Below are positions 24,719 to 33,192 of a stretch of DNA of 50,560 bases, in pieces (positions within the stretch are counted from its first letter, which is position 1; every line of letters begins with the position of its first letter). Source of the DNA: an uncultured Thioclava sp. (GTDB taxonomy: Bacteria; Pseudomonadota; Alphaproteobacteria; Rhodobacterales; Rhodobacteraceae); the NCBI RefSeq assembly GCF_913064665.1, contig NZ_CAJYBT010000025.1:1-50560 (forward strand). The letters are read 5' to 3'. Below the pieces are notes generated by a model, which was given only the letters and a program-made list of their open reading frames with translations, did no database searches and was not told the origin of the DNA. The position numbers and the translations under genes are program-made.

Positions 24719-25389
24719 CACAGATCCGCCCCCGCATGTTGCAACCGCCGGTTCGCGATCCGCAGCACCCGTGCCGAGACCTGCGCCTTGGCCTGACGGA
24801 TCAGATTCAGGTCATGGGTCGCGATCACCACCGTTTTGCCCATCCGGTTGAGTTCCACCAAAAGCGACAGAAGGCGCAGCGACATTTCCCAATCGAGGTT
24901 TCCCGTCGGCTCATCGGCCAAGATCACATCGGGTGACATGATGATCGCCCGCGCCAGTGCGGCGCGTTGACGCTCGCCGCCCGAAAGCTGCGCCGGGCGG
25001 GCCTCGCGGCGATGTTTCAGCCCGACCCAGCCCAACAATTCCCGCAGTTCCGGCGCATTCACCGGACGGCGCGAGACCGTCAACGGCAGGGCGACGTTTT
25101 CCTCAACCGAGAGATGTTCGAGGAACTGACAGTCCTGATGCACCACGCCAATACGCTGGCGAATGCCCGCAATATCATCGCGCGTCATCGCCAACGCGTC
25201 CTTGCCAAACAGCGTCATTTGCCCCGCAGAGGGCAGCAATTCCGCGTAGCATAACTTGAGAAACGTCGTCTTGCCTGCCCCCGACGGGCCCGTCAAAAAA
25301 TGAAACGATCCGGGCGCCAAGCTAAGCGACATGTCGCTTAACAGCTCTCCCCCGCCATAGCTCATCGCCACATGTTGCAGTTCGATCAC
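24718..25389 (-). CDS. ftsE: Cell division ATP-binding protein FtsE
   Basis: A 223-residue ABC ATPase of normal FtsE length. It has Walker A (GPSGAGKTT), the Q-loop (VHQDCQFLEHLSVEENVALPL), the ABC signature (LSGGERQRAALARAI), Walker B (VILADEPTGNLDW) and the H-loop (VVIATHD). I place the start at GTG 25389 (VIELQHVAMSYGG), preceded by GAGGG, because it matches the family N-terminus; the frame runs on to 25548 without family resemblance. It powers FtsX in septal cell-wall hydrolysis. It is the first gene of the overlapping ftsE-ftsX-plsC set, divergent from the zinc-ribbon gene with a 139-base spacer. Confidence 0.95.
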   Translation of the reverse strand: MIELQHVAMSYGGGELLSDMSLSLAPGSFHFLTGPSGAGKTTFLKLCYAELLPSAGQMTLFGKDALAMTRDDIAGIRQRIGVVHQDCQFLEHLSVEENVALPLTVSRRPVNAPELRELLGWVGLKHRREARPAQLSGGERQRAALARAIIMSPDVILADEPTGNLDWEMSLRLLSLLVELNRMGKTVVIATHDLNLIRQAKAQVSARVLRIANRRLQHAGADL

Positions 25390-25528
25390 TGCCAAGCCCT
25401 CTATTTTGTGCGCCTCAAAGGCCCTGTGTGACCAAAATGCTTGGACTTTCGCCTTGCGCTTGCTACAACATAAAGAAGCAGTTGGCCAGAACAGCAAAAC
25501 GCCAACATGGGCAGGGACGGGATATAAG

Positions 25529-26788
25529 ATGCGCTTGGTTTGCCCCAATTGCGGCGCTCAGTACGAAGTAGACGATGCGGTCATCCCACCGAACGGTCGC
25601 GATGTGCAATGTTCGAATTGCGCACATGGCTGGTTTCAGCCGAGTAAAGCGATGCTTGATGCGGATGCCGATCCGGTCAGCCCCGATCCCGTGCCAGAAG
25701 ATTGGGACGCCGAAGAATGGGAAAGCGCGGTTGACGCGCCTAAAGCGTCGCCCATCGCTTCGCCGGCTTCCCCAGAGGCGACGCTGGACGCTGCGCCCAA
25801 GCCTGAGCCTGAGCCTGAGCCTGAGCAAGACCTCGCATCCGAGCCTGACGTGGCGCAAGAAGAGGTCGCGCAAGACACCCCCGAATTGGAAGACGCGCTT
25901 GAGGATGACGAAGATCCCATCGATTGGGATTTCGACGCCGATGAGGCGGAGGACACCGAGGGCACCCAAGCGTCTGCCCCGGAGTCCAGCGCCCCTGCGC
26001 CCACCGATCTAGACGCTGATCTCGACCAAGACGACGTAGCAAGTAGCGACTCGTCGGATTCCGAGCCCGCCGCAAAAGACGACGATCTGACCGATGCCGC
26101 CATCGCCGCACTTGTGGCGGCAAGCGCCGAAAGCGCCGCGATGCGCGCCGCGCCCAAAGCCGGTTCGACACCGCGCAAGCCGCTTGATGACAGCCTGCTT
26201 TCGGTGCTGCGCGAAGAGGCCGCACGCGAAGCTGCACAACGCCGCGCCGAGGGCGTGAGCGAGATGCAGGTGCAAGACGAGATGGCGCTTGATGGCGCGC
26301 AAGAGGTCGACGAGACCCCGATTGCGCCCGCCGCCCGGTTGGCCGCACAGCGCCGCGCGGTGCCCGATTTCTCCGATCTCAACGACCCCGATGCCGAGGA
26401 TGAGGATCGCGTGGCCGATCTTTATGGCAGTGAGCCCGATGATCCGCAGCATACGCGCGGGCGCGGGCGGCTGCCCGATATTGACGAGATCAACGACACG
26501 TTAACCGCAACCAGTGACCGCGCCGGCGAGTCGATTGCCGAAAGCTCGCCAGAGATGGCGGCGCGGAGGCGGTCCGGGTTTTCGCGCGGGTTCACGCTGG
26601 TGATCGCGATCGCAGCGGTTCTGGCGCTGGCCTATATTTTCGCCCCCCAGATCAGCGCGCGCGTGCCAGCGACCGAGGCCCCCTTGGCACGCTATGTCGC
26701 GACGGTCGATGAGGGCCGAGTTTGGCTGAATGCGCAGATGAGCGCGATCACCGATAAGCTGCAAGGCGATAGCGCGGGCGCGCAATAA
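25529..26788 (+). CDS. Zinc-ribbon, acidic, single-pass membrane protein
   Basis: A 419-residue protein. Residues 1-38 form an MJ0042-type zinc ribbon (MRLVCPNCGAQYEVDDAVIP...VQCSNCAHGWFQ). Residues 45-220 are strongly acidic and low in complexity, including a short run of P-E repeats near residue 92. Residues 220-345 are charged and helical. A transmembrane segment at about 354-374 (GFTLVIAIAAVLALAYIFAP) is followed by ~45 residues outside. Start 25529 puts the zinc ribbon at the very N-terminus, as in related alphaproteobacterial proteins. Its place beside ftsEX is, as I recall, recurrent in Rhodobacterales. Function unknown; envelope or division-linked regulation is a guess. Confidence 0.8.
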   Translation: MRLVCPNCGAQYEVDDAVIPPNGRDVQCSNCAHGWFQPSKAMLDADADPVSPDPVPEDWDAEEWESAVDAPKASPIASPASPEATLDAAPKPEPEPEPEQDLASEPDVAQEEVAQDTPELEDALEDDEDPIDWDFDADEAEDTEGTQASAPESSAPAPTDLDADLDQDDVASSDSSDSEPAAKDDDLTDAAIAALVAASAESAAMRAAPKAGSTPRKPLDDSLLSVLREEAAREAAQRRAEGVSEMQVQDEMALDGAQEVDETPIAPAARLAAQRRAVPDFSDLNDPDAEDEDRVADLYGSEPDDPQHTRGRGRLPDIDEINDTLTATSDRAGESIAESSPEMAARRRSGFSRGFTLVIAIAAVLALAYIFAPQISARVPATEAPLARYVATVDEGRVWLNAQMSAITDKLQGDSAGAQ

Positions 26789-26790
26789 TC

Positions 26791-26821
26791 CCGTCCGTGC
26801 CGATCAGGCCTGACGGTTTTT
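26791..26821 (+). terminator. Hairpin with T-run after the zinc-ribbon gene
   Basis: CCGTC at 26791-26795 pairs with GACGG at 26812-26816, with an inner GCC/GGC step around GATCA, and is followed directly by five T. It ends transcription of the plus-strand gene just before the convergent TIGR02302 gene. Confidence 0.6.
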
Positions 26822-26861
26822 CGCGCGTCATCACCCCGCGGTTTCGCCGTTCCTGAGTGCC

Positions 26862-29630
26862 CTAGCCAGCATTGCCGAATTGATCGAGCAACCGCTTGAG
26901 GTAGTCGAGTTCCTCTTCGGGGCGCAACCGATCAGCTGAGCGCCGGCGGATTTCATCCAGCAGGTTTTGCGCGCGCCGATAGACATCCTCGCCTTGCAGC
27001 ATCTCGCGATCCGTGCCGACTTGCGAGCCGTCACCCTGCGCGCGCCCCAAAGGATCGCGCGCCATCTCGCGGCTGCCATTCTGACCGGCCTGGCCCGCCT
27101 GTTCCTGACCGCTTTCGCCCGGCTGGCCTTGTTGGCGCGCCTGATCGCCGCGCATGGCCTGACCCAGTGCGCGCATGCCGTCGCGCAGCGCCTCGATTGC
27201 ATCGGCCTGACGGTCGATGGCGGTGCTGTTATCGCCCTCGCGCAACGCCTGTTCGGCCTGATCCATGGCGCGCCCGGCATCGCCCAAGCGTTTCTCGGCC
27301 TCTTGGCCCGCCTCGCCGCCATAGCCCGGCAACAGGCCTTTCTGGCGGTCCAGTTCGCGGCGCAGATCGCGTTGACGTTGCGCAAGGCTTTGGCCCTGCG
27401 TGCCCCCCTGCCCGCCCTCGAGCCCGGGTTGGTCGCCTTGGCCTTGCCCATCGCGCTGCGCCTGATCTTGGCCGCCCGGGCCGGGGCCCTGCTGTGAGCC
27501 AGGTTGGTCGCCCTGCCCTTGCTGGCCCTGCTGATCTTGCCCTTGCTGACCCTGCCCTTCTTGCTGGCCCTGCTGGCCTTGGCCCTGCTCAACCTGCTGA
27601 CCGTTCTCGGCTTGGCGCTGGCGTTCCTCGGGGCTGATGAACTGGTCCTGCAGGTCGCGGAAGGCCTGATCCGACAGGTCTTGCTGCTTTTTCAGCGTGT
27701 CTTGCAGGTCGCGCATTGCCTTGCCGCCGGGCGTATCGCCCTGCCCGCCTTGGCCTTGGGTGACCTTGAGGTTCTCCATCATCCGGGCAAGCTGATCGAG
27801 CAGTTCTTGCGCCTCGGCCATCCGGCCCTCTTCCATCAACTTCTGGATCTGGTCCATCATCTGTTGAATCTGGTCGCCGGTGATCTGCTGGCTGGGCTGG
27901 TTCTGATCGCCAAATTGCGGGCCGTCTTCCTTCTCTTGCGCGCGCTCGGCCAGCATCTTGATGTAATTGTCGGTCGCCTCTTTCAGCTCTTGCATCAGCT
28001 TGGCGATCTCGTCTTGGCTGGCGCCGTTGCGGATCGCCTCGGACAGCTTTTCCTGCGCCTTTTGCATCGCGGCCAGCGCATCGGCCAGACCGCCATCCTC
28101 GACCAGTTCGGCCATTTGCCACAGCGCCTCGGCAAGCTCGTCGCGCACCTCGGGGGTCAGGTTGGCATCCTGAAGCCGCCCGATCACGAGGCGCATCATC
28201 AGATAGACCTCTTCGCGCTTGATGAAGCCTTCATGGCGGTTGGTCAGCGCGCGCAGCAGATCGGCATCATAGCCCGCATTGGCACGCGACCACAGCAAAT
28301 CACGGCGCACCTCGATCAACGCCGCTGCCAGCGGATCAAAGAACCGTTTGCCCGGCAGAACCATTTCCTGCGTGCCGGTGGTGCCGGTCTGGCCGCGACC
28401 ATCCTCGACCTCAAGCGTGAGCTTGACGGGCAGGTTCGCCCAAGGATGTTTGGCCGCATCCTCGACCAGATTTTCGGTGAAATCGGCGCGCGATCCGGTG
28501 ATCGGCATCGGCAGATCATAAACCAGATCGGGGCGCTGTTCGGGGGCCACAGCCAAGCCATAGCGGCGATCCACCTTGGCCAGATCAAGCTGGATCACCG
28601 CGCGCCCGGTGGTCACCGCGTAATCGTCTTGTGCCCGGAATGGCTGGGACAGTTTGCCATCGGCGCGTCGCTCGGCGATCTTTTCCAGCGTGACCGTGGG
28701 CGCGCTATCGCTCGCGACGACGACATGAAATACCCGCCCCGCGGGCCCTTTGAGGGAGATCACGCCGTTGCGCTCGGCCTCGAATTCATGGGTTTCGATG
28801 CCCACGCCCGCCTGTGCCGCGCCCTGTTGGGGCAGTGCCGCAGGGTTGGACACGCTTTGCGAAAACCCGATCGCCCCCGTCGCGCCGTAAAGACGGATCG
28901 AGAACCGGGTGCCTTCGGGCACGCTGATCGTGTCGCCCTCAACCTTGTTGAGATAGAGCCCCGGCTTGCCGGTATAGCGCGGCGGCGAGGCCCAGCCCTC
29001 CCAGCTTGGGCCCATCGCGGCCTCGGCTGTGCCGGGGGTGCCGGTCATCCCTTCGCTCGGGTGCCAAATGCGTTGGGGCACGCCGAAAATCACCGCTACC
29101 ACCAGCGCACTCAGCGCAGTCAGGCGCAGCGCATAAGGGTCGCGGCGCGCCAGATCAGGATCGGGGCGCGGGGCGCGGGCAGCGGCGGCAGTCTGTGCCA
29201 TACGCTGCAAATGCGCGGCCCAAAGTGCGCGCGCCGCCGGGTCATCCCCGCCCAAAGCCATCTCATCGGTCAGCGCCGAAATCGGTCGGCCGGGCAGCGT
29301 GGCATCAAGGCGGGCAATCGCTTCGGCGCGGCGCGGCCAGCGCATGGCCCAGACGCCCCAGCCAAGGGCTGCCAGCCCCGCGAGCAGCGCAACAAGCCAG
29401 AACCAGCGCGCCGCCGCCCCCAATTCCAGCGGCAGCGCAAACGCCACTGCCGTGATAATCAGCGCCAGCAGCGACAAAAGTGGCCAGAAGGCGCGCAAGC
29501 CACGCTCCAACACCATCCCGGCATGGGTCAGCGCAATCGGGCGGGCCAGTCGCGCCAAGGCGCTTTGCTCGCTCCGATCCACGCGCTGTGCGCGCGACAT
29601 TGCTTTGGCAAACCAGCGTTTAACCGGCAT
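26862..29630 (-). CDS. TIGR02302/DUF4175-family large membrane protein
   Basis: A 922-residue protein with two N-terminal membrane segments (about residues 47-70 and 76-95) and a third at about 169-188 (LRLTALSALVVAVIFGVPQ). An Ig-like beta-rich domain follows (about 210-430). A long helical region from 430 includes MQKAQEKLSEAIRNGAS. Residues 676-747 form a Gln/Gly low-complexity stretch, and the C-terminus is helical (EDVYRRAQNLLDEIRRRSADRLRPEEELDYLKRLL). This is the layout of the TIGR02302 family, found in alphaproteobacteria, whose function is not established. The start follows GGGAG. It lies 38 bases downstream of lysA, in the same direction. Confidence 0.88.
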   Translation of the reverse strand: MPVKRWFAKAMSRAQRVDRSEQSALARLARPIALTHAGMVLERGLRAFWPLLSLLALIITAVAFALPLELGAAARWFWLVALLAGLAALGWGVWAMRWPRRAEAIARLDATLPGRPISALTDEMALGGDDPAARALWAAHLQRMAQTAAAARAPRPDPDLARRDPYALRLTALSALVVAVIFGVPQRIWHPSEGMTGTPGTAEAAMGPSWEGWASPPRYTGKPGLYLNKVEGDTISVPEGTRFSIRLYGATGAIGFSQSVSNPAALPQQGAAQAGVGIETHEFEAERNGVISLKGPAGRVFHVVVASDSAPTVTLEKIAERRADGKLSQPFRAQDDYAVTTGRAVIQLDLAKVDRRYGLAVAPEQRPDLVYDLPMPITGSRADFTENLVEDAAKHPWANLPVKLTLEVEDGRGQTGTTGTQEMVLPGKRFFDPLAAALIEVRRDLLWSRANAGYDADLLRALTNRHEGFIKREEVYLMMRLVIGRLQDANLTPEVRDELAEALWQMAELVEDGGLADALAAMQKAQEKLSEAIRNGASQDEIAKLMQELKEATDNYIKMLAERAQEKEDGPQFGDQNQPSQQITGDQIQQMMDQIQKLMEEGRMAEAQELLDQLARMMENLKVTQGQGGQGDTPGGKAMRDLQDTLKKQQDLSDQAFRDLQDQFISPEERQRQAENGQQVEQGQGQQGQQEGQGQQGQDQQGQQGQGDQPGSQQGPGPGGQDQAQRDGQGQGDQPGLEGGQGGTQGQSLAQRQRDLRRELDRQKGLLPGYGGEAGQEAEKRLGDAGRAMDQAEQALREGDNSTAIDRQADAIEALRDGMRALGQAMRGDQARQQGQPGESGQEQAGQAGQNGSREMARDPLGRAQGDGSQVGTDREMLQGEDVYRRAQNLLDEIRRRSADRLRPEEELDYLKRLLDQFGNAG

Positions 29631-29668
29631 GTCTCCCTTTCACGGGCCGCTGATTCCCGCCCACCGGG

Positions 29669-30934
29669 TCAGAGCCACTCGGGTATGCTATCGCGCGCCA
29701 GCATTTCCGCAAAGGTCGGTCTTGCCCGAATGAGAGCAAATTCGCTGCCCTGCACCAGAACTTCGGGGATCAGCGGGCGCGAGTTATATTCCGACGACAT
29801 CACCGCGCCATAGGCCCCGGCCGAGCGAAACGCGACCAGATCGCCCGGCGCCAGCGGCGTCATGTCGCGCGCTTTGGCGAATGTATCGCCGGTTTCACAG
29901 ACCGGACCGACAATGTCATAGGGCGCCGACGGCGTGCCGGGGCTGGGTTCGATCACCGGGACGATATCGTGATGGGCGCCATACATCGACGGACGAACGA
30001 GGTCGTTCATCGCCGCATCGAGGATCAGGAAATCGCGCCCCTCACCCTCTTTGAGATGGATCACCGAGGTTACCAAAAGCCCGGCATTGCCCGCGATCAG
30101 CCGGCCCGGTTCGATCTCGATCTCGCAGCCCAGATCGCCCAGCGCGCGCTCGATCACTTGCCCGTATTCGATCGGCAGAGGCGGCGCGGAGTTCGACCGC
30201 TCGTAAGGAATGCCAAGCCCGCCGCCCAGATCGAGACGACGGATATCATGGCCGTCTTCGCGCAGGGCCAGCGTGAGGTCACGCACCTTGGTAAATGCGG
30301 CCTCGAACGGCTCCAGATCCGTCAGTTGGCTGCCAATATGTACATCGACGCCGACCACGTCGATCCCCGGCAATTTCGCCGCCAGCGCATAGACCGCGCG
30401 GGCCTTGGCAATCGGGATACCGAACTTGTTTTCCGATTTTCCGGTGGCAATTTTCTCATGCGTCTTGGCGTCCACATCGGGGTTAACGCGCAGCGCAATC
30501 GGGGCAGTGACGCCCATCTTTGAGGCAATTTGCGAGATCGCCTCGAGTTCGGGTTCGCTTTCGACATTGAACTGGCGGATGCCGTTTTCGAGCACATAGG
30601 TGATTTCTTCGCGGGTCTTGCCGACGCCCGAGAAAACGACCCGGTCACCCGGAACGCCAGCGGCGCGCGCGCGGCGATATTCGCCGCCCGAGACCACATC
30701 CATCCCTGCCCCGAGATCGCCCAGCAATTTCAGCACGGCGAGGTTGGAATTGGACTTGATCGCGAAACAGATCAGGTGGTCGGTCCAGTTGAGCGCCTCT
30801 TGGAATAGCTTGAAATGGCGCGTCAAAGTCGCTGCTGAATAAACGTAGAACGGCGTGCCGACACTGGCCGCGATTTCGGGCAGAGGCACATCTTCGGCAT
30901 GCAGAACGCCGTCGCGATACAGAAAATGATCCAT
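29669..30934 (-). CDS. lysA: Diaminopimelate decarboxylase
   Basis: A 421-residue PLP enzyme that makes L-lysine from meso-diaminopimelate, the last step of lysine synthesis. The PLP lysine sits in ICFAIKSNSN. The barrel has VHIGSQLTDLEPF, GGGLGIPYERS and EIEPGRLIAGNAG. The C-terminal domain has the active-site CETGDTFAK and SAGAYGAVMSSEYNSRP. The N-terminus MDHFLYRDGVLHAEDVPLPEIA is standard. It is preceded at 12 bases by the small LptM-like lipoprotein gene and argH, an order that recurs widely in Proteobacteria. Confidence 0.97.
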   Translation of the reverse strand: MDHFLYRDGVLHAEDVPLPEIAASVGTPFYVYSAATLTRHFKLFQEALNWTDHLICFAIKSNSNLAVLKLLGDLGAGMDVVSGGEYRRARAAGVPGDRVVFSGVGKTREEITYVLENGIRQFNVESEPELEAISQIASKMGVTAPIALRVNPDVDAKTHEKIATGKSENKFGIPIAKARAVYALAAKLPGIDVVGVDVHIGSQLTDLEPFEAAFTKVRDLTLALREDGHDIRRLDLGGGLGIPYERSNSAPPLPIEYGQVIERALGDLGCEIEIEPGRLIAGNAGLLVTSVIHLKEGEGRDFLILDAAMNDLVRPSMYGAHHDIVPVIEPSPGTPSAPYDIVGPVCETGDTFAKARDMTPLAPGDLVAFRSAGAYGAVMSSEYNSRPLIPEVLVQGSEFALIRARPTFAEMLARDSIPEWL

Positions 30935-30946
30935 GATATCTTCCGG

Positions 30947-31045
30947 TTACTGGGTGGTGACCTGATCGGGTGGCGTGGGCGCACCGTCGACCCCACAGGC
31001 GGTCAGGGCAAAAAGAGAGACAATCAGAAGGGCCGTGAGTTTCAT
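30947..31045 (-). CDS. lptM: LptM-like small lipoprotein
   Basis: A 32-residue ORF read directly on the minus strand from ATG 31045 to TAA 30947. It has a lysine-tipped hydrophobic signal, [18 protein letters not shown], with lipobox L-T-A-C (Cys17), then a short tail [15 protein letters not shown]. The C-G-x-x-G-x-x-x-P pattern after the lipobox and the place just before lysA are those of LptM (YifL), a lipoprotein that helps the LptD/LptE lipopolysaccharide translocon mature in the outer membrane. AAGGAG precedes the start. The ATG overlaps the argH stop by four bases (ATGA). Confidence 0.82.
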   Translation of the reverse strand: MKLTALLIVSLFALTACGVDGAPTPPDQVTTQ

Positions 31046-32448
31046 CCCAGTATCTCCTTCCAGCGGGCCACCTGCACGCGCACCTGATCGGGCGCGGTGC
31101 CGCCGTAAGATTGGCGCGAGGCCACGGAATTATGCACGCCCAGCACGCCAAACACCGCCTCGGTGATCGCGGGATTGACCGATTGCATCTGCTCCAGCGT
31201 CAGATCGGGCAGATCGCAGCCCGCGTTTTCCGCCATCGCGACCAGCGAGCCGGTGACGTGGTGGGCGTCGCGGAAGGGCAAACCCGCCTCGCGCACCAGC
31301 CAGTCGGCCAAATCGGTCGCTGTGGAGAACCCGCCCGAAGCAGCGGCCTCGAGATTGGCCTGATGCACCGACAGATCGCCGATCATCCCGGCCATCGCGG
31401 CCAGCGCCAGCATCAGGTTGTCGGCAGCATCAAAGACCTGTTCCTTGTCTTCCTGCATGTCCTTGGAATAGGCCAGCGGCAGGCCCTTCATCACGGTAAA
31501 CAGCGCGACCGAAGCCCCAAGGATGCGCCCGATCTTGGCGCGGATCAACTCGGCGGCGTCGGGGTTGCGCTTTTGCGGCATGATCGAGGAGCCCGTCGAC
31601 CATTTGTCCGACATCGACACAAAGCGGAACTGCGCCGAGGACCAGATCACGAGCTCTTCGGCAAAGCGGCTCAGATGCACAGCGCAGATCGTCGAAGCCG
31701 ACAGGAATTCCAGCGCGAAATCACGGTCCGACACCGCATCAAGGCTGTTGGCCATCGGGCGGTCAAAGCCCAAGGCCTGCGCCGTCGCATGGCGGTCAAT
31801 ATTGAACCCGGTGCCCGCCAGCGCTGCCGCGCCCAAGGGGCATTCGTTCATCCGCTTGCGTGCATCCTCAAAGCGGGATTTGTCGCGCGCGAACATCTCG
31901 ACATAGGCCATCATATGATGACCAAAGGTCACGGGCTGGGCGGTTTGCAGATGGGTAAAACCAGGCATCACCCAATCGGCGCCCGCCTCGGCGCGCGTCA
32001 CGGCGACGCGGATCAGCGCGTCGAGCGAGGTGATTGCGGCGTCGCATTGCTCGCGCACCCACAGCCGGAAATCGGTCGCGACCTGATCGTTGCGCGAGCG
32101 CGCGGTGTGCAGACGCCCCGCTGGCTCGCCAATCAGATCCTTGAGCCGCGCCTCGACATTCATGTGAATGTCTTCGAGCGCGGTCGAAAACGGGAAATCC
32201 CCCGCCTCGATTTCTGACAAAACCGTGATCAGCCCTTCCCCGATGGCCTGCGCGTCCTTATCACTAATGATGCCTTGTGCGGCGAGCATCGCAGCATGGG
32301 CCCGGCTGCCACGGATATCTTGGGCATAGAGCCGCTGGTCGTAGCCGATGGATGCGTTGATCGCCTCCATGATCGCATCTGGCCCAGCGGCGAAACGCCC
32401 GCCCCACATCGCGTTGGAGGCTTGACTGTCTTTGGTGCTATCGGTCAT
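31042..32448 (-). CDS. argH: Argininosuccinate lyase
   Basis: A 468-residue enzyme that splits argininosuccinate into arginine and fumarate. It has [20 protein letters not shown] at the N-terminus, [35 protein letters not shown], and the fumarase-superfamily signature [18 protein letters not shown] with the catalytic serine. [17 protein letters not shown] at 32448 fits the family better than the 24-residue longer frame. Its stop overlaps the lipoprotein start (ATGA), so argH, lptM and lysA form one transcription unit. It is divergent from the TlpA-like gene across only 26 bases. Confidence 0.97.
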   Translation of the reverse strand: MTDSTKDSQASNAMWGGRFAAGPDAIMEAINASIGYDQRLYAQDIRGSRAHAAMLAAQGIISDKDAQAIGEGLITVLSEIEAGDFPFSTALEDIHMNVEARLKDLIGEPAGRLHTARSRNDQVATDFRLWVREQCDAAITSLDALIRVAVTRAEAGADWVMPGFTHLQTAQPVTFGHHMMAYVEMFARDKSRFEDARKRMNECPLGAAALAGTGFNIDRHATAQALGFDRPMANSLDAVSDRDFALEFLSASTICAVHLSRFAEELVIWSSAQFRFVSMSDKWSTGSSIMPQKRNPDAAELIRAKIGRILGASVALFTVMKGLPLAYSKDMQEDKEQVFDAADNLMLALAAMAGMIGDLSVHQANLEAAASGGFSTATDLADWLVREAGLPFRDAHHVTGSLVAMAENAGCDLPDLTLEQMQSVNPAITEAVFGVLGVHNSVASRQSYGGTAPDQVRVQVARWKEILG

Positions 32449-32474
32449 GGTTCGAGCCCTTTTACGGAGGCGAT

Positions 32475-33020
32475 ATGTTACGGTTTCTTGTCCTTTATAC
32501 GGCGCTGGCACTGGGTGCAAATGTTGCGCAAGCTGCCGATCTCAATGCTCTCAAGCAAGGGCAGATGGAATCGCTGGTCACCTATTCCAAACCTTTGCCG
32601 GTGCCGCCGTTTTCTTTCGTTGATGACGCGGGGGAAGAACACTCTTTGGCAGAGTATAAAGGCAAGGTGGTGTTGGTGAATTTCTGGGCAACCTGGTGTC
32701 CGCCCTGCCGCGAGGAAATGCCCTATCTCAATGCGCTCGAAAAAGAGTTGGGCGGGGATGATTTCGCTGTGGTGGCTATCGCGACGGGCGGGTCAAACTC
32801 GCCAGCGAAAGTGGGGGCTTTCTTTGACGATGAAAAGCTCGACGCTATCCCGCGCTTTTACGATCCCGCTGCATTTGCCTCACGCGCGATGGGGGTTTTG
32901 GGGCTGCCGGTCTCGGTGCTGATCGACAAAGACGGGCACGAGGTTGGGCGGATGATTGGTGGGGCGCAATGGGATTCGCCCGAGGCCAAGGCGCTGATCA
33001 AGGCGATGATCACAGACTGA
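32475..33020 (+). CDS. tlpA: TlpA-like periplasmic thiol-disulfide oxidoreductase
   Basis: A 181-residue thioredoxin-fold protein. Residues 1-20 are a signal sequence ([20 protein letters not shown]). The TlpA/ResA core has [21 protein letters not shown], with redox cysteines in W-C-P-P-C near residue 75, and the cis-proline region [14 protein letters not shown]. Such proteins reduce disulfides in the periplasm, often for cytochrome c or oxidase maturation, which would fit the ccmFH genes elsewhere in this window. ATG 32475 follows GGAGG. The gene is divergent from argH. Confidence 0.92.
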   Translation: MLRFLVLYTALALGANVAQAADLNALKQGQMESLVTYSKPLPVPPFSFVDDAGEEHSLAEYKGKVVLVNFWATWCPPCREEMPYLNALEKELGGDDFAVVAIATGGSNSPAKVGAFFDDEKLDAIPRFYDPAAFASRAMGVLGLPVSVLIDKDGHEVGRMIGGAQWDSPEAKALIKAMITD

Positions 33021-33033
33021 GAGGTCAGCAAAC

Positions 33034-33063
33034 GGGCAGCGCGCGATCAAGGCGCGTCTGCCC
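33034..33063 (+). terminator. Hairpin downstream of tlpA
   Basis: GGGCAG at 33034-33039 pairs with CTGCCC at 33058-33063, with an inner GCGC/GCGC step around GATCAAG. There is no T-run. It is the likely end of the tlpA transcript in the 172-base gap to the convergent PAS gene. Confidence 0.45.
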
Positions 33064-33192
33064 CGGAGCGATCCTCAATCTCAAAGCGCCCGCGCGCCGC
33101 CCTTGATTTCATGGTCATGCACGGGCAGACGTGGAGTTCAAACACCGCTGAGCAATTCAAGTGTGCCAGCGTGGTTTGATCAAGAAACGCGC

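Noticed and set aside
25636-26382. Serine-rich minus-strand frame opposite the zinc-ribbon gene
   Set aside because: The Ser/Ala runs are the complement of Glu/Asp/Ala-rich codons in the real gene.
26831-27592. Lys/Arg-rich minus frame overlapping the TIGR02302 gene
   Set aside because: An alternate frame of the Gln/Gly repeat tract; periodicity comes from the repeats, not from a second gene.
27504-29813. 769-codon plus-strand open frame opposite the TIGR02302 gene
   Set aside because: It is the complement of a GC-rich, strongly codon-biased gene. The product is Leu/Ala/Arg-rich without family motifs, and the minus-strand frame has clear domains and a ribosome-binding site.
31111-32217. 368-codon plus-strand frame opposite argH
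   Set aside because: Antisense shadow; His/Arg-rich and without motifs.
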